Assembly: GCA_031292665.1 (NCBI GenBank)
Contig: JARLGR010000120.1
Span: 1-47,776 of the forward strand
Source of the DNA: Mycobacterium sp.
Lineage (GTDB): Bacteria > Actinomycetota > Actinomycetes > Mycobacteriales > Mycobacteriaceae
Direction: 5' to 3'
DNA length: 47,776 nt
Each line of letters begins with the position of its first letter. Position 1 is the first letter of the stretch. The notes under the pieces are model-generated. The model worked only from the letters and a program-made list of their open reading frames with translations. It was not told where the DNA came from and searched no databases. Made by a program: the position numbers and the translations under genes. Of the stretch, positions 9,378 to 17,634 are shown in pieces.

Positions 9378-10220
9378 TTACGTCAGTCGTACGCGGCCCA
9401 TGATCAGGTCGATGATCGGCTTGCCCGGCGCGAACGCCCCGGTGAGGGACGCCATCGTGTGCCCGTAGTCCACCAGCAGCGTGATGCCGTTGACGCCGAA
9501 GGCGGCGGCGCTGTTGAGGAAGGCCATGACGTCGCCCATTTGCTCCGGGGTGTGCACCTTGGAGCCGGTGTCGTCGCGGTAGTCCTGAGCGAAGGTGAGC
9601 CACAGGTCGGCGTTGGCCTGGGCCAGGGGTGTGTCGGTCGGGCCGGGGCAGATCGCGTTGATCCGGATGCCCTTCTTCAGCAGCGGGTAGCCCTGCGTGG
9701 CCACGTAGGCGTTCACGGCCTTCTTGCTGAAGCCGTAGTGGATGATGCCCTGCGCCTCGTGCGCCGACACCCACTCCTGGGCCGCCGCGAAATCGGGCGT
9801 GGCCAGGAACTCCTGCAGCAGGGGCAGATCGTTTTCCCACCCCATGCCGGCCACGGAGGAGATGAAACAGATCGCCGAACCGGAGGGGAGCCAGCCCTTG
9901 TCGATGAGGCGCTCGATGATGTAGCGGTGGCCGATGAAGTTGATCTTCATCAGGTCCGGCCCCTCGGCGACTCCGGCGGCGGAGAACAGCGCATGGACCG
10001 GGCCACCCACCTGCTCGAGGGCGGAGTCGATCGACGCGGGATCGCGCAGGTCGACCTGGATGGCCCGGGCGACGTCGTACTTCACCGGCGCGTAGTCCAG
10101 CACGATGACTTCGGCACCGAGTTCTGCCGCTGACTTCGCCGCCGCGGCGCCCATGCCGGTCGCGCCGCCGACAACGAGCGCCCGCTTGCCGTCATAGCGC
10201 AACCGATCGATTACAGACAT
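9378..10220 (-). CDS. SDR family oxidoreductase, hydroxysteroid-dehydrogenase-like
   Basis: Protein of 280 residues. GGATGMGAAAAKSAAELGAEV is the cofactor loop; ICFISSVAGMGW supplies the serine strand and YGFSKKAV the catalytic Tyr-x-x-x-Lys pair, followed by INAICPGPTDTPL. The layout (insertion between the Ser and Tyr, long C-terminus) resembles 3-alpha-hydroxysteroid or coniferyl-alcohol dehydrogenases. It probably oxidises or reduces a hydroxyl/keto group on the island's substrate. A good ribosome site, AGGAGAGG, lies about 8 bases before the ATG. The promoter carries the island operator. Confidence 0.85.
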   Translation of the reverse strand: MSVIDRLRYDGKRALVVGGATGMGAAAAKSAAELGAEVIVLDYAPVKYDVARAIQVDLRDPASIDSALEQVGGPVHALFSAAGVAEGPDLMKINFIGHRYIIERLIDKGWLPSGSAICFISSVAGMGWENDLPLLQEFLATPDFAAAQEWVSAHEAQGIIHYGFSKKAVNAYVATQGYPLLKKGIRINAICPGPTDTPLAQANADLWLTFAQDYRDDTGSKVHTPEQMGDVMAFLNSAAAFGVNGITLLVDYGHTMASLTGAFAPGKPIIDLIMGRVRLT

Positions 10221-10264
10221 TGGGATCCTCTCCTGGGCCGTAGGAGGCCGTTACTGACCGCCCT

Positions 10265-10293
10265 ACTGTATGAAGAACAGTTATTAGGTTCAA
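10265..10293 (-). promoter_or_regulatory. Operator-promoter 1 (GAACAGTTATTAGGTTCAA)
   Basis: On the minus strand the -35 is TTGAAC (10293-10288), the spacer is 17 bases and the -10 is TACAGT (10270-10265). The 19-bp operator word at 10275-10293 covers the -35 and most of the spacer, so a bound protein would block RNA polymerase. It drives the SDR starting at 10220. Five related sites occur in the island. Confidence 0.72.
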
Positions 10294-10296
10294 TAC

Positions 10297-11577
10297 CTAT
10301 TTCCCTCGGATCGCGACACCCCGCAATACGGTGTCACGGGCGTGCACCAGTGCCGTGCGTTTGCCGACTTCGCTGAGAATGTTCTCCGGTATCCATTGCA
10401 ACCCGATGACGCACCGTGCCAGCATCGCGGTGGACCCGACGTCGACGGTTATTTCCCCTGACCGGATGCCTTCGGAAAGAAGTGTTTTCATCTGCCGCAG
10501 CCGGGTGGCGTATAGCCAGCCCGGGTTGGGCGTGTCCGGCGGCGACTGGCGCATCCAGGCGAGCTGGATCCTGAACTCGTCGGAGAACCGGTCGAGCGCA
10601 TTGACGTTGACCCAGCTCAAGGCGTCCAGCTTCTCGATGGGTGTGGCGTCCGATCGCAGGACACTGACCCAACCCGCCTCGACCTTTCTGCCGAAGGACT
10701 CCATGATCGAGGCGAGAAGTTCGTCCTTCGACCCGATCACCCGATAGACGGTCCCGGTGCCGAGGCCGGCCGCGGATGCGATGTCCCTGATGGTGGTGAC
10801 CTCATACCCCCTGCGGCCGAATTCCGTTCGCGCCACCGCACGCACCAGGGCCGCTTTGTCGGTGGGGTCGGCTTCACTGTCGTCCGACCAAGTCTGGATG
10901 ACGTCGTCGGCGGCGGCGAAGGCGGTGGACCGGTCCAGCGCCGAGTCGGTGGGCGACCGAGTTGCCAACCCCTGCAGAATGATTCGGCAGAGCAGTCCGG
11001 CCACTTGGTCGGCGGGAGATTTGTGGCGCATGACGTCGAGGCCGACCTGCAGCATGGTCTGGCAAATGCGGTCGGCCAACGTGGGCAGATCGATGTCGGG
11101 CTTGATATAGCCGCTCCATCTGCCGGCACGCAGCGTCTGCAGCATCGCCTCCTGAATCGCGACGGGCCGCTGCTGCGTCAGCTTGATCAGCTCCGGATCT
11201 GTGCTCGGCCCCTCGTAGAACGACATCTGCAGCGCGGCCCGATGTTGCACGGCGCAGTCGGCGATCTCCGCTCCCAGCTCGATGATTTTTTCGGAGACCG
11301 GACGCGCGTCGGGTTCGTCCAACCTCGCCAGCGCGGCCTGCCCGATACGGTCGAGATCATCTTGGTAGCGGCGGATCAACTCGACGAGGATCGCCTCTTT
11401 GGACTCGAAGTGATGATACAGGCTGCCCGGGAGGATGCCGGCCGCATCGGCGATCTCTTGCAGCGATGTCCGCAATCCCGAGGAGGCGATCAACGACGCC
11501 GCGGTGTGCAGGATCTCGGTGCGGCGTGTCCCGGAATCGACTGTGCCGCTGGCTCGCATCGACTCGGCCTTCGCCAT
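10297..11577 (-). CDS. Tandem double-TetR transcriptional regulator
   Basis: Protein of 426 residues, twice the usual TetR length, with two complete helix-turn-helix domains. The first is near residues 20-65 (TSLQEIADAAGILPGSLYHHFESKEAI). The second is near 235-290 (TTIRDIASAAGLGTGTVYRVIGSKDELL). Each is followed by its own helical ligand domain. A single chain could act as a pseudodimer on an imperfect palindrome, which suits the asymmetric operators found around it. It probably represses the island until a pathway intermediate, perhaps a CoA ester, binds. It lies between operator 1 and operator 2, the latter in its own upstream region. No strong Shine-Dalgarno is seen before the ATG. Confidence 0.9.
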   Translation of the reverse strand: MAKAESMRASGTVDSGTRRTEILHTAASLIASSGLRTSLQEIADAAGILPGSLYHHFESKEAILVELIRRYQDDLDRIGQAALARLDEPDARPVSEKIIELGAEIADCAVQHRAALQMSFYEGPSTDPELIKLTQQRPVAIQEAMLQTLRAGRWSGYIKPDIDLPTLADRICQTMLQVGLDVMRHKSPADQVAGLLCRIILQGLATRSPTDSALDRSTAFAAADDVIQTWSDDSEADPTDKAALVRAVARTEFGRRGYEVTTIRDIASAAGLGTGTVYRVIGSKDELLASIMESFGRKVEAGWVSVLRSDATPIEKLDALSWVNVNALDRFSDEFRIQLAWMRQSPPDTPNPGWLYATRLRQMKTLLSEGIRSGEITVDVGSTAMLARCVIGLQWIPENILSEVGKRTALVHARDTVLRGVAIRGK

Positions 11578-11638
11578 GACTAGCGGTGCGCAGATCCGGA
11601 CGACTGCGATTTCACCGACATACGCAATCGTCCTCTCA

Positions 11639-11657
11639 CCGAACCAAATGTTTGTTA
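11639..11657 (-). promoter_or_regulatory. Operator 2, upstream of double-TetR gene
   Basis: The minus strand reads TAACAAACATTTGGTTCGG, matching the shared core AACARAYATTTGGTT, 61 bases before the regulator's ATG. This suggests autoregulation. I could not assign a convincing -10; a TTTAAC that could serve as a -35 overlaps the left end of the site. Confidence 0.6.
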
Positions 11658-11712
11658 AAGGTTATCAGACTATGTACGACGAACGCGCTGCATAAAGCGG
11701 GGATAGCCCATT

Positions 11713-12363
11713 CTAGAGGGCCGGGCCATCCCAGCCGTCGCGTGCAACGACTTCATCGACGGGCCGCCGACGGGCCGGCCGGAACGTGTGCCCGGCACGG
11801 AGGCGACCCACGGGCAGCAGGCATCCCTGGACGTAGGTTTGCGGAATCCCAAGCAGCCGCCGGACCTCCTCTTCGCGGTGTAGGTGCAGGGTCGTAATGC
11901 ATGTCCCGTATCCCCGGGTGTGCAGGGCCAGTTGAAAGTTCCACACCGCCGGGAAGATCGAGCCGTACAGCGTGGCCCGGTGAAACGACTCGTCGCCTTC
12001 GATACGCGGCAGGTATGGCTGATAACAGGGAATCACCAGCAGCGGCACCTCCGCCATGTTTTCGACCAACCATTCGGTCGACGACATGATCCGGCCCTCC
12101 GGCGTGCCGGCCGGCATGAGGTCGGCAACCATCTGACCACCGACCCGCAGCAGATAGGCCTCGCGGTACAGCTGGGCGACCTTGTGTCGTAACGCAGGAT
12201 CCGAGATGACCAGCCAGCGCCACGACTGAGCATTCGACCCGTTGGCGGCCTGCAGGCCGATACGCAGGCACTCGCGGATGTCCCCGATGTCGACGGGCGC
12301 GTCCAGATCGAGCGACTTGCGTGCCGAAGGGGTCGCGGTGAGCAGGTACTCGATCTCCATCAT
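11713..12363 (-). CDS. Nitroreductase family protein
   Basis: Protein of 216 residues. Markers are an early RKSLDL, the FMN-phosphate segment ANGSNAQSWRWLVI (normally S-N-xQPW) and a C-terminal GIPQTYVQGCLLPVGRL. The family are FMN-dependent NAD(P)H oxidoreductases that include flavin-linked dehalogenases, BluB and enone or nitro reductases; the substrate here is unknown. Its ATG (12363-12361) overlaps the TGA of the acyl-CoA dehydrogenase as ATGA, so it is coupled to that gene and likely acts in the same pathway. A second member of the family sits at 45743-46402 in a different context. Confidence 0.83.
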   Translation of the reverse strand: MMEIEYLLTATPSARKSLDLDAPVDIGDIRECLRIGLQAANGSNAQSWRWLVISDPALRHKVAQLYREAYLLRVGGQMVADLMPAGTPEGRIMSSTEWLVENMAEVPLLVIPCYQPYLPRIEGDESFHRATLYGSIFPAVWNFQLALHTRGYGTCITTLHLHREEEVRRLLGIPQTYVQGCLLPVGRLRAGHTFRPARRRPVDEVVARDGWDGPAL

Positions 12364-13478
12364 TGACGGCCTCTGCTCGCAAGGTGCGCACCGAGTTCGG
12401 TGAGGTACCGGTCGGGCTTATCGAGAAGTGCGCTCCAGCTCAGCAGGCGCTTGAGGTAAAGATGAGCATCGTGGTCCCAGGTGTAGCCGATGCCGCCCAA
12501 CACCTGGATCGCGGTGTCGCCCACGCCGGCCAGTCGGCCGGCGAACGCCTTCGCCCGCAGCGCAGCAAGATGCCGCTCATTGCAAGCGTGGTCGGCGGCC
12601 GGGAACTCTTCGCAGGCCCACAGCCCGTGGATCACACCGCCGCGGGCAAGCTCGACGGTCTCATACATGTCAACACACAGATGCTGGACCGCCTGAAACG
12701 AGCCGATTGCCTGACCGAATTGCTTTCTGTTTTTGGCATATTCGACGGCGAGGTCCATGACTGCCCGTGCGGCGCCGAGCGCGTCGGCGGCAGTGGCGAT
12801 CAGCACGTCGTCAATCACCGCTGCTACGTCTTCCGGAGACGCCGCGGCCAGTCGCTGCCCGGGTGCTGCATCGAACGTGATACGGAACTGCTTGCGGGTC
12901 TGGTCAATACCACGCTCGCGCGCAACTGAAACCCCGGACGAGGCGGTCCTCACCGCGAAAAGCCCGGTGCCTTCGGAATCCTCGGCTAGTGTCAACAGGA
13001 CGTCGGCGGCAGCGGCGTCGGGCACCGCGGCGATCTCGCCCCGCAACACGAAGTCGTCGCCATGCCGGCTCGCGGCAACCGAAGCATTCTCGAAGTCCAG
13101 GAAGCAGATAGTGGCGATCGTGCTGCCGTCCGCGATCCCGCTCAACAGCTCCGCCGCAGTATCGCCGCCGCCGAGCCGGGTCAGTGCCCGCGTGGCGGCA
13201 ACCGCGGTCGACAACCACGGCCCCGGATGCAGCCCGGCGCCCAGCTCTTCGGCGACGACGCCGGCCTCGACCATCGTCATGCCGGCCCCGCCGTAGTCCT
13301 CAGGTACCAGCAGACCGGTTGTTCCGAGACCTGCAAGGCCACGCCACACCGCTTCATCGGTGCCGGTCGGATCGTCGAGCAGCGGTCGCACATGGTCAGA
13401 AATTGATGCCTTCTCGGCGAGAAAGCGCCGCGTGGTGTCGCGCAGCGCTACCTGCTCGTCGGTGAGTTCGAGGTTCAT
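12360..13478 (-). CDS. Acyl-CoA dehydrogenase, FadE28-type subunit
   Basis: Protein of 372 residues with the ACAD fold: N-terminal helices, GLLVPEDYGGAGM, a short middle domain, then NRKQFGQAIGSFQAVQHLCVDMY and QVLGGIGYTWDHDAHLYLKR. It resembles the shorter, divergent subunits of the alpha2beta2 dehydrogenases of mycobacterial steroid side-chain catabolism (FadE26/27, FadE28/29). The partner is the gene at 14799-15965. Without the TnpB element now between them, the partner's stop would lie five bases before this ATG. The insertion separates it from operator-promoter 3, and no new promoter is obvious upstream, so expression may be reduced. Confidence 0.87.
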   Translation of the reverse strand: MNLELTDEQVALRDTTRRFLAEKASISDHVRPLLDDPTGTDEAVWRGLAGLGTTGLLVPEDYGGAGMTMVEAGVVAEELGAGLHPGPWLSTAVAATRALTRLGGGDTAAELLSGIADGSTIATICFLDFENASVAASRHGDDFVLRGEIAAVPDAAAADVLLTLAEDSEGTGLFAVRTASSGVSVARERGIDQTRKQFRITFDAAPGQRLAAASPEDVAAVIDDVLIATAADALGAARAVMDLAVEYAKNRKQFGQAIGSFQAVQHLCVDMYETVELARGGVIHGLWACEEFPAADHACNERHLAALRAKAFAGRLAGVGDTAIQVLGGIGYTWDHDAHLYLKRLLSWSALLDKPDRYLTELGAHLASRGRQ

Positions 13479-13495
13479 CAGATTTACGCGTCACG

Positions 13496-13517
13496 CCTCG
13501 GCTGTGGCCGGCCGAGG
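13496..13517 (+). repeat. Left-end subterminal hairpin of the TnpB element
   Basis: CCTCGGC (13496-13502) pairs with GCCGAGG (13511-13517) around an 8-base loop, eight bases inside the proposed left end. IS605-family TnpA recognises such subterminal hairpins on the transferred strand. Confidence 0.6.
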
Positions 13518-13571
13518 AAATCCGCATCCCTCCTCTGGCAGGTTGTCGGTGGTCGCCCCTAGGTTGTTGCT

Positions 13572-14756
13572 ATGTGCAGGTTTCGGTTGCTTCCCAGCCC
13601 TGAGCAGGCGGCCGCATTGGCCAAACATTGTCGTCATGCCCAGTTTGTGTGGAATCTGGCGGTCGAGCAGCAGCGGCACTGGCAGCCGGGCCGTCATGCG
13701 CCCGGTTACAACGAGCAGTGTGCCCAGTTGACTGCGGCCCGCGCCGAAAACGAGTGGTTGGCAGCTGGGTCTCAGACCGTCCAGCAGCAGGCGTTGCGGG
13801 ACTTCGCCCAGGCGATGCGCAACTTTTTCAATGGCACCCACTGTCGCCCGACGTGGCGTAAGGCCGGCAAGCATGAAGGATTTCGGCAGGTCGGGCTCAA
13901 ACTGCGCCATATCAAGCGGCTGAGCCGCCGCTATGGGCAGGTATGGATACCGAAGGTCGGGCGGGTGCGATTTCGGTGGACCCGCAACGTCGCCAGCACC
14001 GTGAAGTCTTACCGAGTCACTCTGGATCGGGCGGGGCGTTGGCACATCGCTTTTGCTGCCATCCCCGAACCGATCCCGGGACCCGGTGATGGCAGCGTAG
14101 TAGGTATTGATCGCGGCGTGGCGGTATCGGTCGCGCTGTCCAGTGGGGAACTCCTGCGCGTTCCTGGCCTTAGTGCTGGTGAGGCGACGCGGGTACGGCG
14201 GCTGCGGCGGCGTCTGGCGCGGGCGCGACGCGGATCGAACCGGCGAGCACGAACGAAGCTGGCGATTGCGCGGTTGTGTGCCCGCGAAACAGATCGCCGC
14301 CGTGACTGGGTGGAAAAGACCACCACCGATTTGGCGCGCCGCTTCGACACCCTCCGGATCGAGAATTTGAATGTGCGTGCTATGACCCGCTCGGCGCACG
14401 GGACTCGTGAATGCCCGGGCACCAATGTCGCGCAGAAACAAGGCCTCAACCGTGAGATCAAGCGCCAAGGATGGGGGCTGCTGGTGGCCCGGTTGGAGCA
14501 CAAGGCCCAGGGGCGGCTCGAACTCGTTACGGCAGCGTATACGTCGCAACGTTGCTTCCACTGTGGGCACGTCGCGCCTGAAAACCGCAAGAGCCAAGCG
14601 GTCTTCGAGTGCGTCGCCTGCGGCGCAGGGCCGTGCAACGCTGACGTCAACGCCGCACGCAACATCGCCGCCGGACGGGCGGTGACAGCACGGGGAGACC
14701 TTGGCGCTAGCCGGTCCACGAACCGTGAACCTCAACTCTGTCCTCCTGCTGCCTAG
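13572..14756 (+). CDS. tnpB: RNA-guided nuclease TnpB (OrfB)
   Basis: Protein of 394 residues, full length for TnpB. The RuvC-like triad is intact: D180 in VVGIDRG, E264 in LRIENLNV and D358 in NADVNAARN. The zinc ribbon is complete with C328, C331, C347 and C350. The N-terminal wedge region (FRLLPSPEQ) and an Arg-rich bridge-helix-like segment (RRLRRRLARARRGSNRR, ~208-224) are present. TnpB proteins are nucleases programmed by a right-end RNA that cut TAM-flanked DNA and favour element retention. The start is ATG at 13572; an in-frame TAG at 13560 excludes extension. It runs antisense to the dehydrogenase operon it interrupts. Confidence 0.92.
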   Translation: MCRFRLLPSPEQAAALAKHCRHAQFVWNLAVEQQRHWQPGRHAPGYNEQCAQLTAARAENEWLAAGSQTVQQQALRDFAQAMRNFFNGTHCRPTWRKAGKHEGFRQVGLKLRHIKRLSRRYGQVWIPKVGRVRFRWTRNVASTVKSYRVTLDRAGRWHIAFAAIPEPIPGPGDGSVVGIDRGVAVSVALSSGELLRVPGLSAGEATRVRRLRRRLARARRGSNRRARTKLAIARLCARETDRRRDWVEKTTTDLARRFDTLRIENLNVRAMTRSAHGTRECPGTNVAQKQGLNREIKRQGWGLLVARLEHKAQGRLELVTAAYTSQRCFHCGHVAPENRKSQAVFECVACGAGPCNADVNAARNIAAGRAVTARGDLGASRSTNREPQLCPPAA

Positions 14757-14802
14757 GCGACGGGGTTGGAATCCACCGGCTTAAGCCGGTGGAGGACGTC
14801 AA
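14757..14802 (+). ncRNA. Right end with hairpin; 3' part of probable reRNA
   Basis: TCCACCGGC-TTAA-GCCGGTGGA (14772-14793) is a perfect 9-bp stem, followed by nine bases ending in TCAA. In characterised TnpB elements the guide RNA covers the 3' end of tnpB plus the right end and reads into flanking DNA as guide. By that rule the guide here would begin at 14803 (TTGCGCGGCAACC...) and match the empty donor site. The RNA's existence is inferred, not seen. Confidence 0.55.
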
Positions 14803-15965
14803 TTGCGCGGCAACCCGAGTACCCGCTGCGCGGTGATGTTCTTGCTTATCTGAGTTGTGCCGCCCGCGATGGTCAACGAGCGCGACGTCAGACGGTAGTT
14901 CGCCCACGGCGCGCCCGCGCCGCGGGTACCCAGCACGTCGAAGGCCAGGGCGGCCAGGTCCTGCCCGATCTCACCCCACACGGTCTTGGCGAGGCTGGCC
15001 GAACCCAAGGCAACGATGTCGGGGCCGCCGTGCAGGGTCGCCGAGATCGACCGCTGACACAGGACTTCGAGATACTTGATGCGAACCGCGATTTCGCCGA
15101 GGCGCCGCAGCGTCACGGGGTCTGCAAGGGCGCCGCGCGGTTCGTCCTGGGCCGTGGCGAGATCATCCACCAACTCTTCGAGCCTTACCTGCATCTCCGC
15201 GTATAACCGGGCGGCCCCCGCCCGCTCATGGCTGAGCGTGGTGGTGGCCACCTCCCAGCCCGCGTTCAGCGGACCGAGCAACGCGTCCGCCGGCACCCGC
15301 ACGTCGTGAAAGAACACCTCGGCGAAATCGGCGTCACCGTTGAGCGTGATCAGCGGACGGACCTCGATGCCTGGCAGCGTCATGTCGACAATCAGGCAGG
15401 AGATCCCCTTGTGCTTCGGTGCGTCGGGATCGGTGCGCACGTACAGCTGGCACCAGTCCGCCCGATGCGCCAGCGAGGTCCAGATCTTCTGGCCGTTGAC
15501 GACGAAGTCGTCACCATCCCGCACCGCGCGGGTGCGCAGCGCCGCGAGATCGGACCCCGCTTCGGGCTCCGACATTCCCTGACACCAGATGTCGTCGGCG
15601 CGCATCATGCGGGGCAGCAGCGTGAGCTTCTGGGACTCGGTCCCGTACTGCATGATGGCCGGCGCGATGTTGTTCAACCCAATGACGTTGAGCGGCATCG
15701 GGGCCCGAGCCCGGGTGGTTTCCTCGGTGTAGACCAGTTGCTCGAGAACTGTCGCGCCGCGGCCGCCGTACTCGCGAGGCCAAGAGACGGCGGCCCAGCC
15801 CGCGTCGGCCATCGTCCGGCTCCAAGCCCGCAGCATCTCGATTGCGTCGTCGTCGCGTCCGGGGGGCCTACGGGCGGCCACCAGCTCGGCGGTCAGGTTC
15901 GCGGACAACCAGTCGCGCAACTCGATGCGGAACTGTTCCACTTCCGCCGGGTACGAGAAGTCCAC
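14799..15965 (-). CDS. Acyl-CoA dehydrogenase, FadE29-type subunit
   Basis: Protein of 388 residues with full ACAD features: WPREYGGRG, IWCQGMSEPEAGSDLAALRTRA (flavin/substrate loop), GQKIWTSLAHRADWC, and a C-terminal GTTQISKNITAQRVLGLPR. It is the longer partner type of heteromeric FadE pairs and probably introduces a double bond alpha-beta to a CoA ester of a bulky acid. The start is GTG at 15965 with AGGG about 8 bases upstream. The last codon and stop (AAT TGA) come from the inserted TnpB element; the ancestral end was probably Lys-TAA. Its promoter, operator-promoter 3, lies inside the 3' end of the SnoaL-like gene upstream. Confidence 0.9.
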   Translation of the reverse strand: MDFSYPAEVEQFRIELRDWLSANLTAELVAARRPPGRDDDAIEMLRAWSRTMADAGWAAVSWPREYGGRGATVLEQLVYTEETTRARAPMPLNVIGLNNIAPAIMQYGTESQKLTLLPRMMRADDIWCQGMSEPEAGSDLAALRTRAVRDGDDFVVNGQKIWTSLAHRADWCQLYVRTDPDAPKHKGISCLIVDMTLPGIEVRPLITLNGDADFAEVFFHDVRVPADALLGPLNAGWEVATTTLSHERAGAARLYAEMQVRLEELVDDLATAQDEPRGALADPVTLRRLGEIAVRIKYLEVLCQRSISATLHGGPDIVALGSASLAKTVWGEIGQDLAALAFDVLGTRGAGAPWANYRLTSRSLTIAGGTTQISKNITAQRVLGLPRN

Positions 15966-16005
15966 TTTTCCCTGTCTCTAGCCCTTGAGTCTGCGACCAA
16001 GCCGG

Positions 16006-16035
16006 ACTCTACGTTTGAGCAGATATTTGGTCAAC
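16006..16035 (-). promoter_or_regulatory. Operator-promoter 3 (GAGCAGATATTTGGTCAAC)
   Basis: On the minus strand: -35 TTGACC (16034-16029), 17-base spacer, -10 TAGAGT (16011-16006). The operator word occupies 16017-16035. It drives the acyl-CoA dehydrogenase at 15965 and overlaps the last codons of the SnoaL-like gene. About 40 bases around it are nearly identical to operator-promoter 4 (from ACTCTACGTTTG to GGTCAAC), as if one had been copied from the other. Confidence 0.75.
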
Positions 16036-16577
16036 AACGTTCGCGACTACGCGCGACGCCGCGAGAGGTCGATCGTATGAGGGGTCCGTCGTATCGTGGC
16101 GGCCAGTGCGCGCCCCGGGGACCATTGCGATGGCTTCCCCGGTGAGCAGCGATTGCGATTCGTTCATGAATTCCACCAGGCAGACGCGATCGACGATCGC
16201 CCAACGTCCGTCGCGCCGCTCCAGGCGGTCTACGTAGCGACCGCCCGAGATCGTCATGTGGTTCGCCGGTTCCGGTCGGTCCCGACAAACAGATAGTAGG
16301 TTTCGGCGTGGGCCTCGTCGCCGTCGACGTCGACGGTGTGGTTCAGCAGATAGTGCTGGTATCGCGTCTGGCTGCTGTGGTAGGCGAGCGCCCAGTCGAT
16401 GAAATCGTCTACATCGCCGACAAACCCGACGTGGTCGTCGATGGCGCCGTCGTGGTAGGCGGATCGCAGGAGTGCACGATCTTGCCGGTCGATTCCGCGC
16501 GCGTAGCGCTGCATGCAGTCGTAAATCTCCGCGCGGTCGGTGAGCCGCCTGACCTCATCTCGTAACTCGTCGTCCAC
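16009..16577 (-). pseudogene. SnoaL-like protein, frameshifted
   Basis: The first part (16577-16254) reads RRLTDRAEIYDCMQRYARGIDRQD, the usual N-terminus of SnoaL-like/DUF4440 proteins of ring-modifying or steroid pathways, and runs to YYLFVGTDRNRRT before a TGA. The second part (16257-16009), in another frame, continues the fold: HMTISGGRYVDRLERRDGRWAIVDR. One missing base near 16258 (CGAACC-ACATG) explains the break. Intact, it would be ~188 residues, normal for the family. It begins three bases after the stop of the upstream SDR, so the two form an operon. The indel may be real or a sequencing error. Confidence 0.82.
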
Positions 16578-16579
16578 GA

Positions 16580-17569
16580 TCAGCGCCTGTTCAGTTGAGG
16601 TGCCGGGAACACGACATCCGCGTTGTCTGGCATCGCGCTGACGCCGCGTCGCTCACACACGTCCAGCACCTCATCGACGATCGATGTGGGCACGAGGAAC
16701 TTCTCCGTCGACGACATCTGCTCGAGGTGTGCCTCGACGTCTTCCGCCGTCGGCTGGCTCGTGGCGTCCGCCAGCCAACCGTCGCTCAGGCCGACGAACA
16801 CGCGCGCGTAGCGTCCGGCGGAGGCTGAATAGTTGCGGTGGGTGAACGTGCAGGCACTACTGGCAAGGAACGTCACCAGCGGCACGACGAGTTCGGGCCG
16901 GATAGCCCGCATGAAGCCGGATTCGGCGAGGAACTTCTCGTCGCCGACGGTCTCGGTGACCATCCGCGAGAAGCCGGTGGGCATAACGGAATTGGCGAGT
17001 ATTCCGTGGGCTTCGCCTTCGATCGCGATCACGTTCGTCAACCCCACCAGGCCGGCTTTGGCCGCGGCGTAGTGAGCCTCCATCGGCTGACCGAAAATTC
17101 CGGCGGAGGACGAGATGAACACGAACCTTCCGCCCCCGTTGTTCTTCATCGCGCGATACGCGGGCTGAGATAGATAAAAGCCGCCGTCGAGATGCACGCG
17201 CAGCATTCGAGTCCACTCTTCGGGTGAGAGGTCCTCGAATGGCACACTGCCGAAGATTCCCGCGTTGCTGACGACGGCGTCGAGCCGCCCGAACGCATCC
17301 ACGGCCGCGTCGATTATCGATTGGCCGCCCGCAGGACTGTCGACCGAGTCATAGGAGGCGATCGCCGTGCCACCGGCCTTCTTGATCTCGTCGACCACCT
17401 CGTCGGCGACACGGGAGTCGGCGCCTTCATCGGGGAGGCCACGCATCGACCCGCCGAGGTCGTTGACGACCACCGCAGCGCCCCGGCGCGCCAGGTCCAG
17501 CGCGTACAGCCGACCGAGTCCCCGGCCGGCGCCGGTGACCACCGCCACCCGATCGGTGAAGTCAATCAT
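16580..17569 (-). CDS. SDR family oxidoreductase with C-terminal extension
   Basis: Protein of 329 residues. The ATG at 17569 (MIDFTDRVAVVTGAGRGLG) has AGGAGC 8 bases upstream, so I prefer it to a start 12 codons earlier. Motifs: TGAGRGLG cofactor loop, NDLGG, NAGIFG, serine strand FVFISSSAGIFG and catalytic YAAAK. The NDLGG word and the long tail past residue 250 resemble the SDR domain of multifunctional enzyme 2 (17-beta-HSD4 type), which oxidises 3-hydroxyacyl-CoA. That would fit downstream of the acyl-CoA dehydrogenases. It is transcribed from operator-promoter 4, divergently from the VWA gene. Confidence 0.85.
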   Translation of the reverse strand: MIDFTDRVAVVTGAGRGLGRLYALDLARRGAAVVVNDLGGSMRGLPDEGADSRVADEVVDEIKKAGGTAIASYDSVDSPAGGQSIIDAAVDAFGRLDAVVSNAGIFGSVPFEDLSPEEWTRMLRVHLDGGFYLSQPAYRAMKNNGGGRFVFISSSAGIFGQPMEAHYAAAKAGLVGLTNVIAIEGEAHGILANSVMPTGFSRMVTETVGDEKFLAESGFMRAIRPELVVPLVTFLASSACTFTHRNYSASAGRYARVFVGLSDGWLADATSQPTAEDVEAHLEQMSSTEKFLVPTSIVDEVLDVCERRGVSAMPDNADVVFPAPQLNRR

Positions 17570-17634
17570 GGTGTGCTCCTGACTGGATTTCGCTATCTGG
17601 GACAACCCGATCCGATTGACTGCGACGGAACCGG

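Larger units (their letters stand above)
13488..14802 (+). mobile_element. IS200/IS605-family element, tnpB only (IS1341 type)
   Basis: The element is 1315 bases. The left flank ends in TTAC (13484-13487) and the right end is TCAA (14799-14802), the cleavage signals known for IS608, with no terminal inverted repeats or target duplication as expected for this family. Hairpins lie just inside both ends. There is no Y1 transposase (tnpA), so movement would need TnpA in trans. Removing 13488-14802 restores ...CGC AAG TAA ATCTG ATG on the minus strand: an acyl-CoA dehydrogenase ending in Lys with TAA, five bases before the next ATG. That is strong support for these exact ends. Confidence 0.85.
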
